A stretch of 37,569 bases of DNA from an uncultured Clostridia bacterium (GCA_934157205.1 CAKPHJ010000012.1:1-37569); one strand, 5' to 3'; shown: positions 15,879 through 26,943, counted from the stretch's first letter. The notes: generated from the sequence alone by a model not told the origin. A program made the numbers and translations.

Positions 15879-16023
15879 TAAAATATTTCCTCCTATTTTT
15901 ATTTAGTTATAAATTAATTTTGTAAATTTATATTGTTTTATTACTGTTTGTAACATTATATATATTTTTATTTATTAATTCAATAGATTTTATAATAATT
16001 TTGTGTTAAAATATTAACATCTA

Positions 16024-16320
16024 TTACAAATTCCAGCTTATTAATTATCAAAGTAATTGTTGTTTAAATATATATTAATAAAAACATTAAAATATAAGTT
16101 TTAAATGAAATGACGAATGTGAATGGAAAAATTTTAGAAATTCTTATGTGATTTTCTGGAAAGAGTTCGCGAATAGCGGAAGGGTGCCAGAAAATAAATT
16201 AGAATTTCTTAAATTTTGTAATAAGCCGAGGAATTGAATGTAAAAACTTATATTTTAATGTTTTTTATATTAGTTTATATTCAACAATTACTTTGATAAT
16301 TAATAAACTGGAAATTGTAA
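16024..16320 (+). repeat. dispersed structured repeat, copy 2 (full length)
   Basis: The 128-nt core (16110-16237) is flanked by inner arms (AACATTAAAATATAAG and CTTATATTTTAATGTT) and by an outer imperfect inverted repeat of about 64 nt, TTACAAATTCCAGCTTATTA at the left and its near complement at the right end. The whole 297-nt unit folds into one long hairpin with a branched tip. It fills most of the 15879-16350 gap between the divergent DnaB-like gene and rqcH. It could carry the rqcH promoter or 5' leader. Confidence 0.9.
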
Positions 16321-16350
16321 AAAAATATATTTATAAGAAAGGAAAAGATT

Positions 16351-18105
16351 ATGGCATTTGATGGTATAGTTACAAAAGCAATATGTTCTGAACTACAACA
16401 ATTTCGTTTTGCTAGAATTGATAAAATATTTCAAACTAGTAAAAACAATATTATAATTGGTTTTTACCACAATAACTCAAATTATGCTTTAAACATTTGC
16501 ATTGACCCCCAATATTACAGAATAAGTTTAACAACACATCAAAAAGAAAATCCAAAAACTGCACCTAATTTCTGTATGGTGTTACGTAAACATTTATTAG
16601 GTTTGCATATAAAAAATATTATAACAACCAATTTAGAAAGAGTTGCAATTATTGAATTTGAAGGGCTAGATGACGCCTATGATTTAATATCAAAAAAACT
16701 AATTGTTGAGCTTATGGGCAAACATTGTAATGTTATTTTAACAGATGAAAATAACATTATAATAGATAGTTTAAGACATATAAGTCACGATGAAAACAAT
16801 AATAGCGAACATTTATCCAGAAATATATATCCTCATCAAAAATATATATTTCCAACTACTACTAAATTAAATTTTTTAGAATGTTCTTCTGCAGAAGCTT
16901 TTATAAAAAGTTTACCAGAAGATACAAATATTAAAAATGTATCTACAAATATTAGTAACACATTTAATGGTTTTAGTACTAGTTTTATAGAAGAAAGTTT
17001 TAAGTCTCTTAATCTAAGCACAATAAATAAAGCAACATTAACAACACTTTATTTATACATTAATAATATAATTTCTAATACCGATACATTAAAACTTAAA
17101 TTTAAAAAAATATGTGTAAATGAAAAAAATGACTATATTATAGAAAATTCGTCTTCTTATAATAATCTTGAACTAAATTTCTTTATTGATGATTTTTATT
17201 ATGAAAAAGAAACTTCTATAAACTTTAAAAATTATAGAAATAGCATTTTAAAAATGTTACTTGACTTATTGAAAAAACACAAAAAAAGACTTTTAAATAT
17301 TAATCAAAAACTAACTGAATGTAATAATATGAACACATATAAATTATATGGAGAACTAATTACATCTAATCTATATAAACTAAAAAATAATAAAAATACA
17401 CAGTCTATATCTATAGAAAATTATTATGATAACAACAATATTATTAATATACCTTTAAACCCTCAATATTCTATTTCTGATAATGCAAAACTTTATTTTA
17501 AAAAATATAACAAATTAAAAAATACTTTGGAAATTGTAAATATTCAAAAACGTGAAACTATTGAAGAATTGAATTATATTGAAAGCATCATATATGAATT
17601 AGAAAATTCAACAACAATACAAGAAATTGCAGAAATATTTGAGGAAATTTCAGAAAATGTAATTTTCAGAGAAAAAATAGATAAATACAAAAAAAATAAA
17701 AATACAAAAATAAAAAAATCTAATTTAACTAAAAACAAATTAGTTTCATTTAATCCGTTAAAATTTACTATAGAAAATTATACATTATTAGTAGGAAGAA
17801 ATAATAAAGAAAATGATTATTTAACTTTAAAATATGCAAAAAAGACTGATTTATGGTTTCATACAAAAGATATACACGGTAGCCACGCAATATTGCAAAT
17901 TAAACCTAATGAAAAACCTAACAATGAACTTTTAATACAATGTGCTCAAATTGTAGCTTATTATAGTAAAGCACGATATTCTTCAAATGTTCCAGTAGAT
18001 ATGTGTGAAGTAAAATATGTTAAAAAGCCTAATGGAGCTAAACCTGGAATGGTTATATACACAAATAATATTACATTTAATGTATTACCGAAAAAAAGCA
18101 TGTAG
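16351..18105 (+). CDS. rqcH: RqcH, NFACT-family ribosome quality control protein
   Basis: A 584-residue NFACT protein, formerly annotated as fibronectin-binding protein. NFACT-N starts with MAFDGIVTKAICSEL and contains RKHLLGLHIKNI; a coiled-coil middle follows (about residues 300-430); the C-terminal NFACT-R domain holds KKTDLWFHTKDIHGSHAIL and AYYSKARYSSNVPVDMCEVKYVKK split over residues 500-560. RqcH binds stalled 50S-peptidyl-tRNA complexes and adds C-terminal alanine tails that mark nascent chains for degradation. AGAAAGGA precedes the ATG. Its stop codon lies inside the terminator hairpin. Like smpB it is a ribosome-rescue factor, of interest given the CGG sites here. Confidence 0.93.
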   Translation: MAFDGIVTKAICSELQQFRFARIDKIFQTSKNNIIIGFYHNNSNYALNICIDPQYYRISLTTHQKENPKTAPNFCMVLRKHLLGLHIKNIITTNLERVAIIEFEGLDDAYDLISKKLIVELMGKHCNVILTDENNIIIDSLRHISHDENNNSEHLSRNIYPHQKYIFPTTTKLNFLECSSAEAFIKSLPEDTNIKNVSTNISNTFNGFSTSFIEESFKSLNLSTINKATLTTLYLYINNIISNTDTLKLKFKKICVNEKNDYIIENSSSYNNLELNFFIDDFYYEKETSINFKNYRNSILKMLLDLLKKHKKRLLNINQKLTECNNMNTYKLYGELITSNLYKLKNNKNTQSISIENYYDNNNIINIPLNPQYSISDNAKLYFKKYNKLKNTLEIVNIQKRETIEELNYIESIIYELENSTTIQEIAEIFEEISENVIFREKIDKYKKNKNTKIKKSNLTKNKLVSFNPLKFTIENYTLLVGRNNKENDYLTLKYAKKTDLWFHTKDIHGSHAILQIKPNEKPNNELLIQCAQIVAYYSKARYSSNVPVDMCEVKYVKKPNGAKPGMVIYTNNITFNVLPKKSM

Positions 18106-18124
18106 TTAACTACATGCTTTTTTT
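18091..18124. terminator. perfect bidirectional terminator shared by two convergent genes
   Basis: A perfect palindrome built from AAAAAAAGCATGTAG and its complement with a TTAA centre. The rqcH stop codon (18103-18105) is in the stem, and the stop of the convergent gene (18123-18125) overlaps its other edge. Confidence 0.85.
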
Positions 18125-18596
18125 ACCAAAACATTAACCAAGTAATAACTGTTGCAGCAATTATTTCTTGTTTTGTCATATCTTTAGGTAATATTTCAAT
18201 TTCAAGTTCGCCCTCTTCTTTTTGATCTACAATTGATATGTTATATTCACTTGCATTTTGCAATTTAAAAAATAATTCAAATGGTTTTGTTTCATTGGTT
18301 TGTAAATTTCCAATTTCTATATATTTTTTTCCTAAATAAACATTTCTTTTTGAGTAAAATTCTATTTTTATATATTTGCTGCTTAGATTATTAGATTCTG
18401 AATTTTTTATTATTCCTCTTATTCTTCCATTTATTGCTGTGGAATCTGCTTGATATATAGAAATTTGCTCTATATTGTCTCTTCTTTTCATATCATTATA
18501 ATTTGAATTTAAACCAACATTTATTAAAAATTCAGATAATATAAAAAAACCTATAATCCATAGTGTGTATTTAAAATATTTTTTTAGTTTGCTCAT
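18123..18596 (-). CDS. membrane-anchored FxLYD-like envelope protein
   Basis: This 157-residue protein has one N-terminal membrane helix (YTLWIIGFFILSEFLINVGL), an extracellular beta-rich domain (INGRIRGIIKNSESNNLSSKYIKIEFYSKRN, split in two by a loop) and a hydrophobic C-terminal end (IIAATVITWLMFW). The beta domain resembles FxLYD-type folds, in which a conserved turn precedes an F-x-L/V-Y strand, but the match is by eye. The function is unknown. It lies about 75 nt upstream of the end of addA on the same strand (addA being transcribed toward it), so it may be the last gene of that operon. Confidence 0.55.
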   Translation of the reverse strand: MSKLKKYFKYTLWIIGFFILSEFLINVGLNSNYNDMKRRDNIEQISIYQADSTAINGRIRGIIKNSESNNLSSKYIKIEFYSKRNVYLGKKYIEIGNLQTNETKPFELFFKLQNASEYNISIVDQKEEGELEIEILPKDMTKQEIIAATVITWLMFW

Positions 18597-18673
18597 AACT
18601 TTCTCCTTTTAACCAATTCATATAATTGATTATACCAGATTTTTTTAGTAAATTCAACAAACTTTCTAGTATA

Positions 18674-21600
18674 TTATAAAATAACAGCTTTTCCTAAGTA
18701 TGTAGAATAAATATATTTTTTGTCTACTTTTTTGTGTAAAGCCGCTTCTAATGCCTCTTGATATAACTCTAGTTGCTCTTTATATTTATTTATTAACTCA
18801 TTTTCGTTTTTTATATAATCTGTTTTATAATCTACAAGCACCAGTTTATTATCATGTGTAATATAATACAAATCTATAATACCTTGAACTAATATTTTTT
18901 CAGATGTTTCTACATTATAAATATCTTTTGCATTAATATTTATATAAAATGGTTTTTCCTTGTATACTTCTTTTGCATTTTTCATTTCATTCCATATTAA
19001 TGAATTCATAAATTGCATAATATAGTTTATATTTATGGACTTTGCTTCTGTTTCTGTTATAATTTTTTTGTTTTGTAAGTCTTGAATAAGATATTTTATA
19101 TCTTTGTTGCTATACTCATAATTTTCGTTTAGTTTTTGTAAACATAAATGTATAAGAGTCCCTTTTTGTGTAGCTGTAATCTTTTCTTTTTCTTGTTGGT
19201 CTTTCATAAAATTTGGAATACTAAAAGTTGCTTGTTTTAATGTATTTTTTTTTGTTTTCAACTCAAATAAATCAATTTCTTCTGATTCTTCCATTTGGTT
19301 ATTATGTATTTCTTTTATTTTTGTAACTGATGTCTTTGTTGGAATTTTTGTTGCTATAATATCTTTATACTTAAAGTTATTTATTTCATTTATTTTGTTT
19401 ATTTCTTCTTCATTACTAATATTGTTTTCTAATAAATCTAATATATTAATATCTTTCTTTTTTATTTGTTTAAAATTTTTTATTGCCATTTTTTTTGTTA
19501 TTATATTTAAATTTACTAAATTATTTAAAGTGTTTTTTTCGTATAAATAAACCAATAAAATCCAATCTAGATATTTTTTATATTTTTTTAATAAAATATG
19601 ATTTATTTTCCCATTATTTTTTTTATAAATTTCAATTTGTTGTTGCATTTTTTCATATTCTTTTTCATAATCTTTTTTTATTCCTGTAATTATCAGTTTT
19701 TCTTTTGCCCTTGTTAATGCAACATATAAAATTCTCATTTCTTCTGATAATGTTTCTACAAAAATTTTATTTTTTACTGCATATTTTGTTAATGTATCAT
19801 ATTCAATTTGTTTTTCATAGTCTATATATTTTACACCTATTCCTAAATCTTGATGTAATAATATATCTTGATTCAAATCCATTAAATTAAATTGTTTACC
19901 TGTACTAGATAAAAATACCACCGGAAATTCTAGACCTTTACTCTTGTGAATACTCATAATTCTTATTACATTATCATTTTCACCTATAATTTTTGCTGAA
20001 CCTAAATCACCACTACTTAGTTTTAATTTTTCTATAAATTGTATAAAATTATATAATCCTTTAAAACTTGCAGTTTCATATTGCTTAGCACGTTCAAATA
20101 ATATTTTTAAATTAGCTTGTCTTAATTCACCATTTGGCATTAGTCCGTACATAATTGTAATATCCTGTGTCTGAATAAATTTTCCATATAAGTTCATCTA
20201 AAGATAGGTATTCTTGTTGTTTTCTCCAACTATCTAATTTTTCTAAAAATACATCTATTTTTTCACTTAATTTTTTTTCTACATTGATTTTAGCTTTTTG
20301 CATGCATTCATAAAAATTGTCATTTTTATCTGCTAGTCTAATTTGTATTAGATCATTATCAGTAAATCCACCTATATTTGACCTTAATACTGTTACCAAC
20401 GGAATATCTTGTATAGGATTATCTATTATTTTTAGCAAACTCATTATTGTTTGTATTTCAATAGAATCTAAGTATTGTTGCGAACTATCTGAAAAAACAG
20501 GCATGTCCAAATTTAGTATTTCTTGTTCATATACTGGTGCTAGAACAGATGTAGCTCTAAGTAATATAACAATATCTTTGTATTTTATATTTCTATAATT
20601 ATTTTCTTTTTTATCCCAAACTTGAAATTTATTATCTATCATTTTTTTTATTTTATTTGCTACATATTTTGCTTCAAGCTCAATGTCCTCTATTCTTTCT
20701 GTTTCTTCATTTTCTTCTATGTTTTCTTCTGTATTTTCTATTTTATCTTCTTCTAGTTCTTCTTTCAAATTTATAATGTCAATTTCAGTTCTATTATTTT
20801 GCTCTGTTTCTACCTCTTTGTAATTTGCTCCTAAATTTAAATATTCTTCTTTGTTGTAGTCTATATCTCCTAAATCATAACTCATTATATTTTCAAATAT
20901 AATATTAGTAAACTGTAAAATATTTTCTTTACTTCTAAAGTTTTTAAATAATTGTATTTTTAAATCCTCTTTTTCAGTTCTTTCTTCTATTTTTGAATAT
21001 TTATTATATTTGCTCAAAAATAGTTCAGGCATAGCTTGTCTAAATTTATATATACTTTGTTTTACATCACCAACCATAAATACATTATTACCTTTAGAAA
21101 CTGCAGTTAATATGTATTCTTGTACTAAATTACTATCTTGATATTCATCTATAGATATTTCACTATATTTTTCTTGATATTTTTTTGCTATTTCTGTTTT
21201 TATAATTTCTCCATTTTCATTTACTTTTAAAAGTATATTTAAAGCATAATGTTCAATATCATTAAAATCTACTATATTTTTTTCTTGTTTTCTTTTTGAG
21301 AACTCTTTTCCAAATTCCAAAATTAAATTTTCTAATTTAACAAGTATTTTATACATAGTATATATATCTAAATTTGCTTCTGCAGAATCATATATAAATA
21401 TTTTATTTATTATTTTATTTAATTTCTTTTTTATTGCATCTCTATTAGCCTTTGCATATTCTTTTAAGTCTGATTCTATTTTTTGTCTAGGCCATGTATT
21501 AAAATTTATATTGTTAGCTATTTTGTATGATTCATTCCAATTTGTTAAATTAAATTTTAATGTTTTTAATTGTTCTATATCACTTTCAATTGTTTTTTGA

Positions 21601-22347
21601 AATTTTTCTAAAGTTTCATCATATGATAATTCTTTTTCTATCATTTTTAACGCTTCAATGTCATCAATAAGTTCTTCTTCCACTTCTTTTAATAATATCT
21701 TTCCCCATGGTGTTGTGCTAAAATCATTATCTAATTTATTTTGTAAATTAAACATTTCTATTTTTTCTTTTAACCATTTTTCTGGAAATGGATTACTCTG
21801 TATGTACGAATAAATTTTAATTATTAAATTTTTAAGTGGAGAATCATCTCTATAACTAGTATAAATATTTATAAGTTCAGTAAAATCTTTATCATTTTTT
21901 TCATATTTTTGTTCAAAAATATCTTCTATTACTTCTTGTTTTAATAATTCAATTTCGGTTGAATCACCAATTCTAAAATTAGGAGATATGTTATGTAGTT
22001 CAAAAAAATTATTTCGAACTACATCTAAACAAAATGAGTCTATTGTACATATACTTGCTTTATTTAATAGTGTAATTTGTCTTTGCAAATGTTCATTTTC
22101 TGGTATTTCATCAAGCTTTTTATATATAGCTGACAATATTCTTTCTCTCATTTCTCCTGCAGAAGCATTTGTAAAAGTTACTACTAATAATTTGTCAATA
22201 TCTATTTTTTCTGTTATAACTTTATTTATTATTCTTTCAACAAGTACAGCTGTTTTTCCACTTCCGAGCCGCTGCAGCAACTAATATATTTGAATCTTTT
22301 TCATATATGGCATCTTTTTGCTCTTTAGTCCATTCTACTTTTGACAT
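18674..22347 (-). CDS. addA: AddA helicase/nuclease subunit, needs two +1 frameshifts at CGGA
   Basis: The full gene starts at ATG 22347 (SKVEWTKEQKDAIYEKDSN) and ends at 18674. Dropping two C residues makes the length 3672 nt, a product of 1223 residues, the normal AddA size. Site 1 (22263-22266) is in the Walker A motif: AAAA C GSGKTAVLVERI. Site 2 (20144-20147) joins SDTGYYNYV to GLMPNGELRQANL at residue 734. UvrD-type motifs follow: DEYQDSNLVQ (about residue 392), GDVKQSIYKFRQA, IMSIHKSKGLEFPVVF, LYVALTRAKEKLI, and the C-terminal RecB-like nuclease motif LVDYKTDYI. AddAB resects double-strand breaks for recombination. No addB lies in the window; upstream neighbours are the ABC exporter genes. 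Without both shifts no working protein is possible. Confidence 0.9.
20144..20147 (-). other. CGGA +1 recoding site, addA site 2
   Basis: TAT GTA C GGA CTA ATG: dropping the C gives Tyr-Val-Gly-Leu-Met and continues into PNGELRQANL. Frame 0 ends nearby at TGA. The preceding codon is GTA. Confidence 0.9.
22263..22266 (-). other. CGGA +1 recoding site, addA site 1 (in Walker A)
   Basis: GCG GCT C GGA AGT GGA AAA: dropping the C gives the essential P-loop AAAAGSGKT at residue 28. Frame 0 stops ten codons later. The preceding codon is GCT. Confidence 0.92.
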
Positions 22348-22373
22348 AATAGTTTTATTCCCTTCTACAATTT

Positions 22374-24197
22374 TTAATCTTCAAATTGTGAATTATAAAG
22401 TTCTGCATAAAATCCACCTTTTTCTAAAAGTTCTTCATGTTTTCCTTGTTCTATAATATCACCATGATTCATAACTAAAATTAAATCTGCATTTTTTATT
22501 GTAGATAGTCTATGTGCAATAATAAAACTTGTTCTTCCTTTCATTAAATTATCCATTGCAGACTGTATTTGAATTTCTGTTCTTGTGTCTATTGAACTTG
22601 TTGCTTCGTCTAATATAAGAATTTTTGGATTTGCAAGTATTACTCTTGCAATTGTTAATAATTGTTTTTGTCCCGCAGAAATATTACTAGACTCTTCATT
22701 TATTATTGAATTATATCCATTTGGCAATGTTTTTATAAAATGATGTACATGTGCTGCTTTAGCTGCTTCTATAACTTCATCGTCTGTAGCATCTTCCCTA
22801 CCATATTTTATATTTTCTTTAACAGTTCCTCCAAATAGCCATGTATCTTGTAATACCATTCCGAACATTTTTCTAAGTTCTCCTCTATTAAAGTCTTGTA
22901 TATTATGTCCGTCAATTAATATTTTTCCTTCTGTTACATCATAAAATCTCATTAATAGTTTTACCATTGTTGTTTTTCCTGCTCCAGTAGGTCCAACTAT
23001 TGCTATTTTTTGTCCTTCATGTACTTTGCTATTGAAATTATGAATTACAATATTATTTTCATCATAACCAAATTTTACAGAATCAAATGTAACATTTCCC
23101 TTTAATTTGTCTATATCTATATTTCCTTTTTCTGTAGATACTTCTTCTGGTTCTTCAAGAAATTCAAATATTCTTTCAGCTGCTGCAACCATTGATTGTA
23201 GCATTGCAGATATTTGAGCAATTTGATTTATTGGTTGTGTAAATTGTTTGTTATATTGTATAAAACTTTGAATATTACCAACTGTTATTGTTCCATTTAC
23301 GGCTAAATATCCTCCAACAACTGCTACTCCAACATAACCAATGTTAGAAATAAAATTCATAATTGGATGCATTAAACCAGATAAAAATTGTGATCTCCAT
23401 CCAGATTTATATAGTTCATTATTTGCATTTTCAAATTTTTGTGTTACTTTTTCTTCTCCATTAAATGCTTTTACAATATTTAAACCTCCATAAACTTCTT
23501 CAACTTGGCCATTTACATGTCCTAAATATTCTTGTTGTTTTTGAAAATATTTTTGTGATTTTCCAACAATTATTTTAACTATAAATCCTGCTACTGGAAG
23601 AATTACTAAGGAAATTAATGTCATCTGCCAATTTATAGAAAACATCATAACTAAAATACCTATTATTGTACATATAGCTGTAATTATTTGAGTAATACTT
23701 TGATTTAAGTTCATACTTAAAGTGTCTATATCATTTGTTATTATTGACAATACTTCTCCATTTGTTTTTTTGTCAAAAAATTTCATAGGTAATTTGTTTA
23801 TTTTTATTGCAATATCATTTCTTAATTTGTAAGTTATTTTTTGTGAAACTCCAGTCATAGTAAAGCCTTGTATAAATGAAAATGCAGCACTTGTTAAATA
23901 TAATATTAATAATGTTATAGAAATTTGTGCAATTTTTTGAAAATTAATACCATCTCCACCTGAAAGCTTGCTAATTAGTCCCTTAAATATTTCAGTTGTT
24001 GCATTACCTAATATTTTAGGCCCTACAATTGTAAATATTGTACTTCCTATTGCAAAAATAAAGACTATTATTAATGCAATTTTATATTTAGATAAATATC
24101 CATTTATTAATTGCTTTGTTGTTTTTTTGAAATTTTTTGCTTTTTGTGGAGATTCTCCACGTTTCATAGGTCCTCCCATTGGTCCTCCTCCTGGCAT
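22374..24197 (-). CDS. ABC exporter, second subunit of a heterodimer
   Basis: A 607-residue fused membrane-ATPase exporter of the LmrA/MsbA/BmrA type: six membrane helices (about residues 40-330) then one nucleotide-binding domain. The motifs are complete: Walker A GPTGAGKTT (about 399), signature NISAGQKQLL (about 502), Walker B ILILDEATSSID with the catalytic Glu (about 523), and H-loop IIAHRLS (about 559). It begins MPGGGPMGGPMKRGE. The start at 24197 has GGAAGGAGGAA upstream and lies one base past the partner's stop, so the two are translationally coupled. The partner has Asp in place of the catalytic Glu, so this subunit supplies the canonical ATPase site. The substrate is unknown. Confidence 0.9.
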   Translation of the reverse strand: MPGGGPMGGPMKRGESPQKAKNFKKTTKQLINGYLSKYKIALIIVFIFAIGSTIFTIVGPKILGNATTEIFKGLISKLSGGDGINFQKIAQISITLLILYLTSAAFSFIQGFTMTGVSQKITYKLRNDIAIKINKLPMKFFDKKTNGEVLSIITNDIDTLSMNLNQSITQIITAICTIIGILVMMFSINWQMTLISLVILPVAGFIVKIIVGKSQKYFQKQQEYLGHVNGQVEEVYGGLNIVKAFNGEEKVTQKFENANNELYKSGWRSQFLSGLMHPIMNFISNIGYVGVAVVGGYLAVNGTITVGNIQSFIQYNKQFTQPINQIAQISAMLQSMVAAAERIFEFLEEPEEVSTEKGNIDIDKLKGNVTFDSVKFGYDENNIVIHNFNSKVHEGQKIAIVGPTGAGKTTMVKLLMRFYDVTEGKILIDGHNIQDFNRGELRKMFGMVLQDTWLFGGTVKENIKYGREDATDDEVIEAAKAAHVHHFIKTLPNGYNSIINEESSNISAGQKQLLTIARVILANPKILILDEATSSIDTRTEIQIQSAMDNLMKGRTSFIIAHRLSTIKNADLILVMNHGDIIEQGKHEELLEKGGFYAELYNSQFED

Positions 24198-24198
24198 A

Positions 24199-26488
24199 TT
24201 AAATTCCTCCTTCCTCTCCAAGTTCTTTTTCAGATAATTGAGATAATGCAATTTGTCTGTATGTTTCATTGTTTTTCATTAATTCTTTATGTGTTCCAAT
24301 TCCTACAACTTTTCCCTCTTCTAGTACCACAATTTTCTCTGCTTCCATTATAGTACTTATTCTTTGAGCTACTATTATTACTGTTTTATCTTTTGTTTTT
24401 TCTGCAAGGGCTTCTCTTAATTTACTATCTGTTTTAAAATCTAATGCTGAAAAGCTATCATCAAAAACATATATTTCTGGATTTTTTGCAATTGCTCTTG
24501 CAATAGATATACGTTGTTTTTGTCCTCCAGAAACATTGCTACCACCTTGAGTAATTTTTTCTTTATATTTATCTGATTTTTCGTTTATAAAATCTTCTGC
24601 TTGTGCAATTTCAGCTGCTTCTTTCATGTTTTCATCACTCATATTTTTATCAGAATATTTTATATTTGATTCTATAGTTCCAGAAAATAATACACCTTTT
24701 TGAGGTACAAAACCTATAATATTTCTCAAATCTTTTTGAGAAACGTCTTTTACGTTTACACCATCTATTAAAAGTTCTCCTTCTGTTACATCATAAAATC
24801 TAGGTAATAAATTAACAACTGTAGATTTTCCACTTCCAGTACTTCCAATTATTGCTGTTGTTTCTCCTGGTTTTGCAGTAAAATTTATATCTGATAAAAT
24901 TTCTGTATCTGCATCTGGATATCTGAAGCTTACATTTTTAAATTCGACTAATCCTTTTTTATTAGTATCAAATTTTTTGATTTGTTCTTTGTCTTTTATA
25001 CTTTCTTCTGTTTCTAATACTTCATTTATACGTCTTGCTGAAACTGCAGCTCTTGGTAGCATAATAGATATCATTGAAATCATTAAGAATGACATTACAA
25101 TTTGCATAGTATATTGAATAAATGCCATCATATCTCCAACTTGCATTATACCTTCATCTACATTGTGTCCTCCTACCCAAACAATTAAAATCATTATAGA
25201 ATTCATAACAAACATCATTAAAGGCATCATCATAGACATTGCTCTATTTACAAAAATATTTGTTTTTGTTAAATCCATATTTGCAAGATCAAATCTGTGT
25301 TCTTCATTTTTTTCTTTATTAAAGGCTCTTATTACTGGTAACCCTGTTAAAATTTCTCTTGAAACTTGATTTAATTTATCAACTAAATCTTGCAATTTTT
25401 TAAACTTAGGCATTACTATTGCAAACAATACAGCTACAATAAAGAAAATAGCTAATATTGCTACACCTATAACCCAACTCATTTTATTATTACTAGTTGT
25501 TAATACCTTAATAAAACCACCTATTCCTATAATTGGTGCATAAACAACAACTCTAAATAAAATTGTAATTAATTGTTGAATTTGTTGTATATCATTTGTA
25601 CTTCTTGTTATTAGTGAAGCTGTTGAAAATTGAACAAATTCTGCGTTAGAAAAATTAATAACTTTTTTAAATACTTTATCTCTTAATGTTTTTCCTAGCT
25701 TAGCTGCAACTCTAGATGATAAAAGCATTATTAAAACTGCTGATATCATACTAATTAATGCAACTCCTAACATTTGCATTCCAGAAAGTAAAATATAATT
25801 GTTTTGAATTTTGTCTGTATCTATTTCTATATTTTTATATATTTGTTTCACAGTGGTAATAGCTGCTTGTTCTTTTATAGAATCTGTCATTTCATCTATT
25901 TTTTGTGTAAATTCTTTTATAATTTGCTGTTTTTGTTCATCTGGCATTTGTTTTATTAATGTTATTAAATCCATATTTTGAATATATTGTTTTTGTGCTT
26001 CAGGCATATTTTCTGTTATTTTTGATTTTATTTGTGTAGCTGTTTCTTGACTTGTTATAACAGAAAAATCCATTAATGGATTTACAAATACCTTTTCTAA
26101 ACTTTCTTCTTTTTCTTTGTCTATATTATTTAATATATATAAAGATTTATTTTCTATTTTATCTTCATAATCATTTCCATAATATTTTTTTAAAATATTT
26201 TTTTGTTCTTTTGATAATTCTGTTTCATTGTTTTTACTAAATTCAATTTCAGTATAATTATCTAAAATATCTTCTTGATCTGCAAAAACTAAAATTGATT
26301 CCATATCAGTTTTAGAAATTATTTTTGGTATAGCATTTTCAATTCCTCCTGATTGTATTCCGAGTATTTACAATTTTTGATGTGTAATCTGGTAATGCTA
26401 AATCAACTGTTGCTTGTATACATAGTAAAATGATAATAGCAATAACAGAAATTATCGATTTTCTTAAATTACTTAATACTTTAAACAT
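24199..26488 (-). CDS. ABC exporter, first subunit, needs +1 frameshift at CGGA
   Basis: The real start is ATG at 26488, seven to ten nt after TAGGAGG. The N-terminus MFKVLSNLRKSIISVIAI, a first membrane helix and DYTSKIVNT lead to CGG at codon 43. Frame 0 then stops eight codons later. Dropping the C gives GIQSGGIENAIPKI and opens the rest: six membrane helices with a large extracellular loop (about residues 70-220), Walker A GSTGSGKST (about 546), signature NVSGGQKQRIS (about 651) and FDDSFSALD (about 672). The joined product has 762 residues. NTGIQSGGI is the usual family text at this point. The Asp in place of the catalytic Glu marks the degenerate half of a heterodimer. An internal start at 26304 would lose the first helix. 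Confidence 0.88.
26359..26362 (-). other. CGGA +1 recoding site, ABC exporter
   Basis: AAT ACT C GGA ATA CAA: dropping the C gives Asn-Thr-Gly-Ile-Gln, normal family text after the first membrane helix. The preceding codon is ACT. Confidence 0.9.
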
Positions 26489-26584
26489 TTTTATTTCCTC
26501 CTAGCATAATTGTGATAATTAATCATATAAAACATTTTTGAATTTGTCAATTAATTTTAAGTGAATTTTTTGTGAATGTTACAA

Positions 26585-26869
26585 TTTACAGCTTATTATA
26601 TATCAAAATAAGGATTTTTATAATTTACTAATAAAAACATTAAAATATAATTTTAAAAATATCAACTCCTCGGCTTATTACAGAATTTAAGAAATTCTAA
26701 CTTATTTTCTGGCACCCTTCCGCTATTCGCGAACTCTTTCCAGAAAATTTCATAAGAATTTCTAAAATTTTTTCATTCACATTCGTCATTGAATTTTTAA
26801 AATTATATCTCAATGTTTTTTTATTTTAGTTTATCTTAATCCTTATTTTGATATATAATAAGCTGTAAA
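26585..26869 (-). repeat. dispersed structured repeat, copy 3 (inverted)
   Basis: The 128-nt core lies on the minus strand (26789-26662). Inner arms are AACATTGAGATATAAT and its near complement. The outer inverted repeat begins TTTACAGCTTATTATATATC and is repeated, complemented, at the other end. The outer arm sequence differs from copy 2 (here a CAAAATAAGGATT segment, there CAAAGTAATTGTTG), yet in each copy the two arms match each other. It occupies most of the 26489-26979 gap between the divergent ABC exporter gene and the small orphan gene. Confidence 0.9.
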
Positions 26870-26915
26870 CAATAATACACTTTTTGGTAATTAATAGAAA
26901 TTATCTAGTTTAATA

Positions 26916-26943
26916 TTGACAATCAATGTCGTACTTTGATAAA
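26916..26943 (+). promoter_or_regulatory. promoter of the small orphan gene at 26980
   Basis: TTGACA (26916-26921), then GATAAA (26938-26943) with a 16-nt spacer. The start codon follows 37 nt later behind AAGGTG. Confidence 0.5.

Noticed and set aside
18674..22347. AddA encoded as two separate interacting subunits
   Set aside because: The halves overlap in different frames and join exactly at a Gly of a continuous family alignment. The downstream half has no convincing ribosome binding site, and the upstream half lacks a usable start without the first shift.
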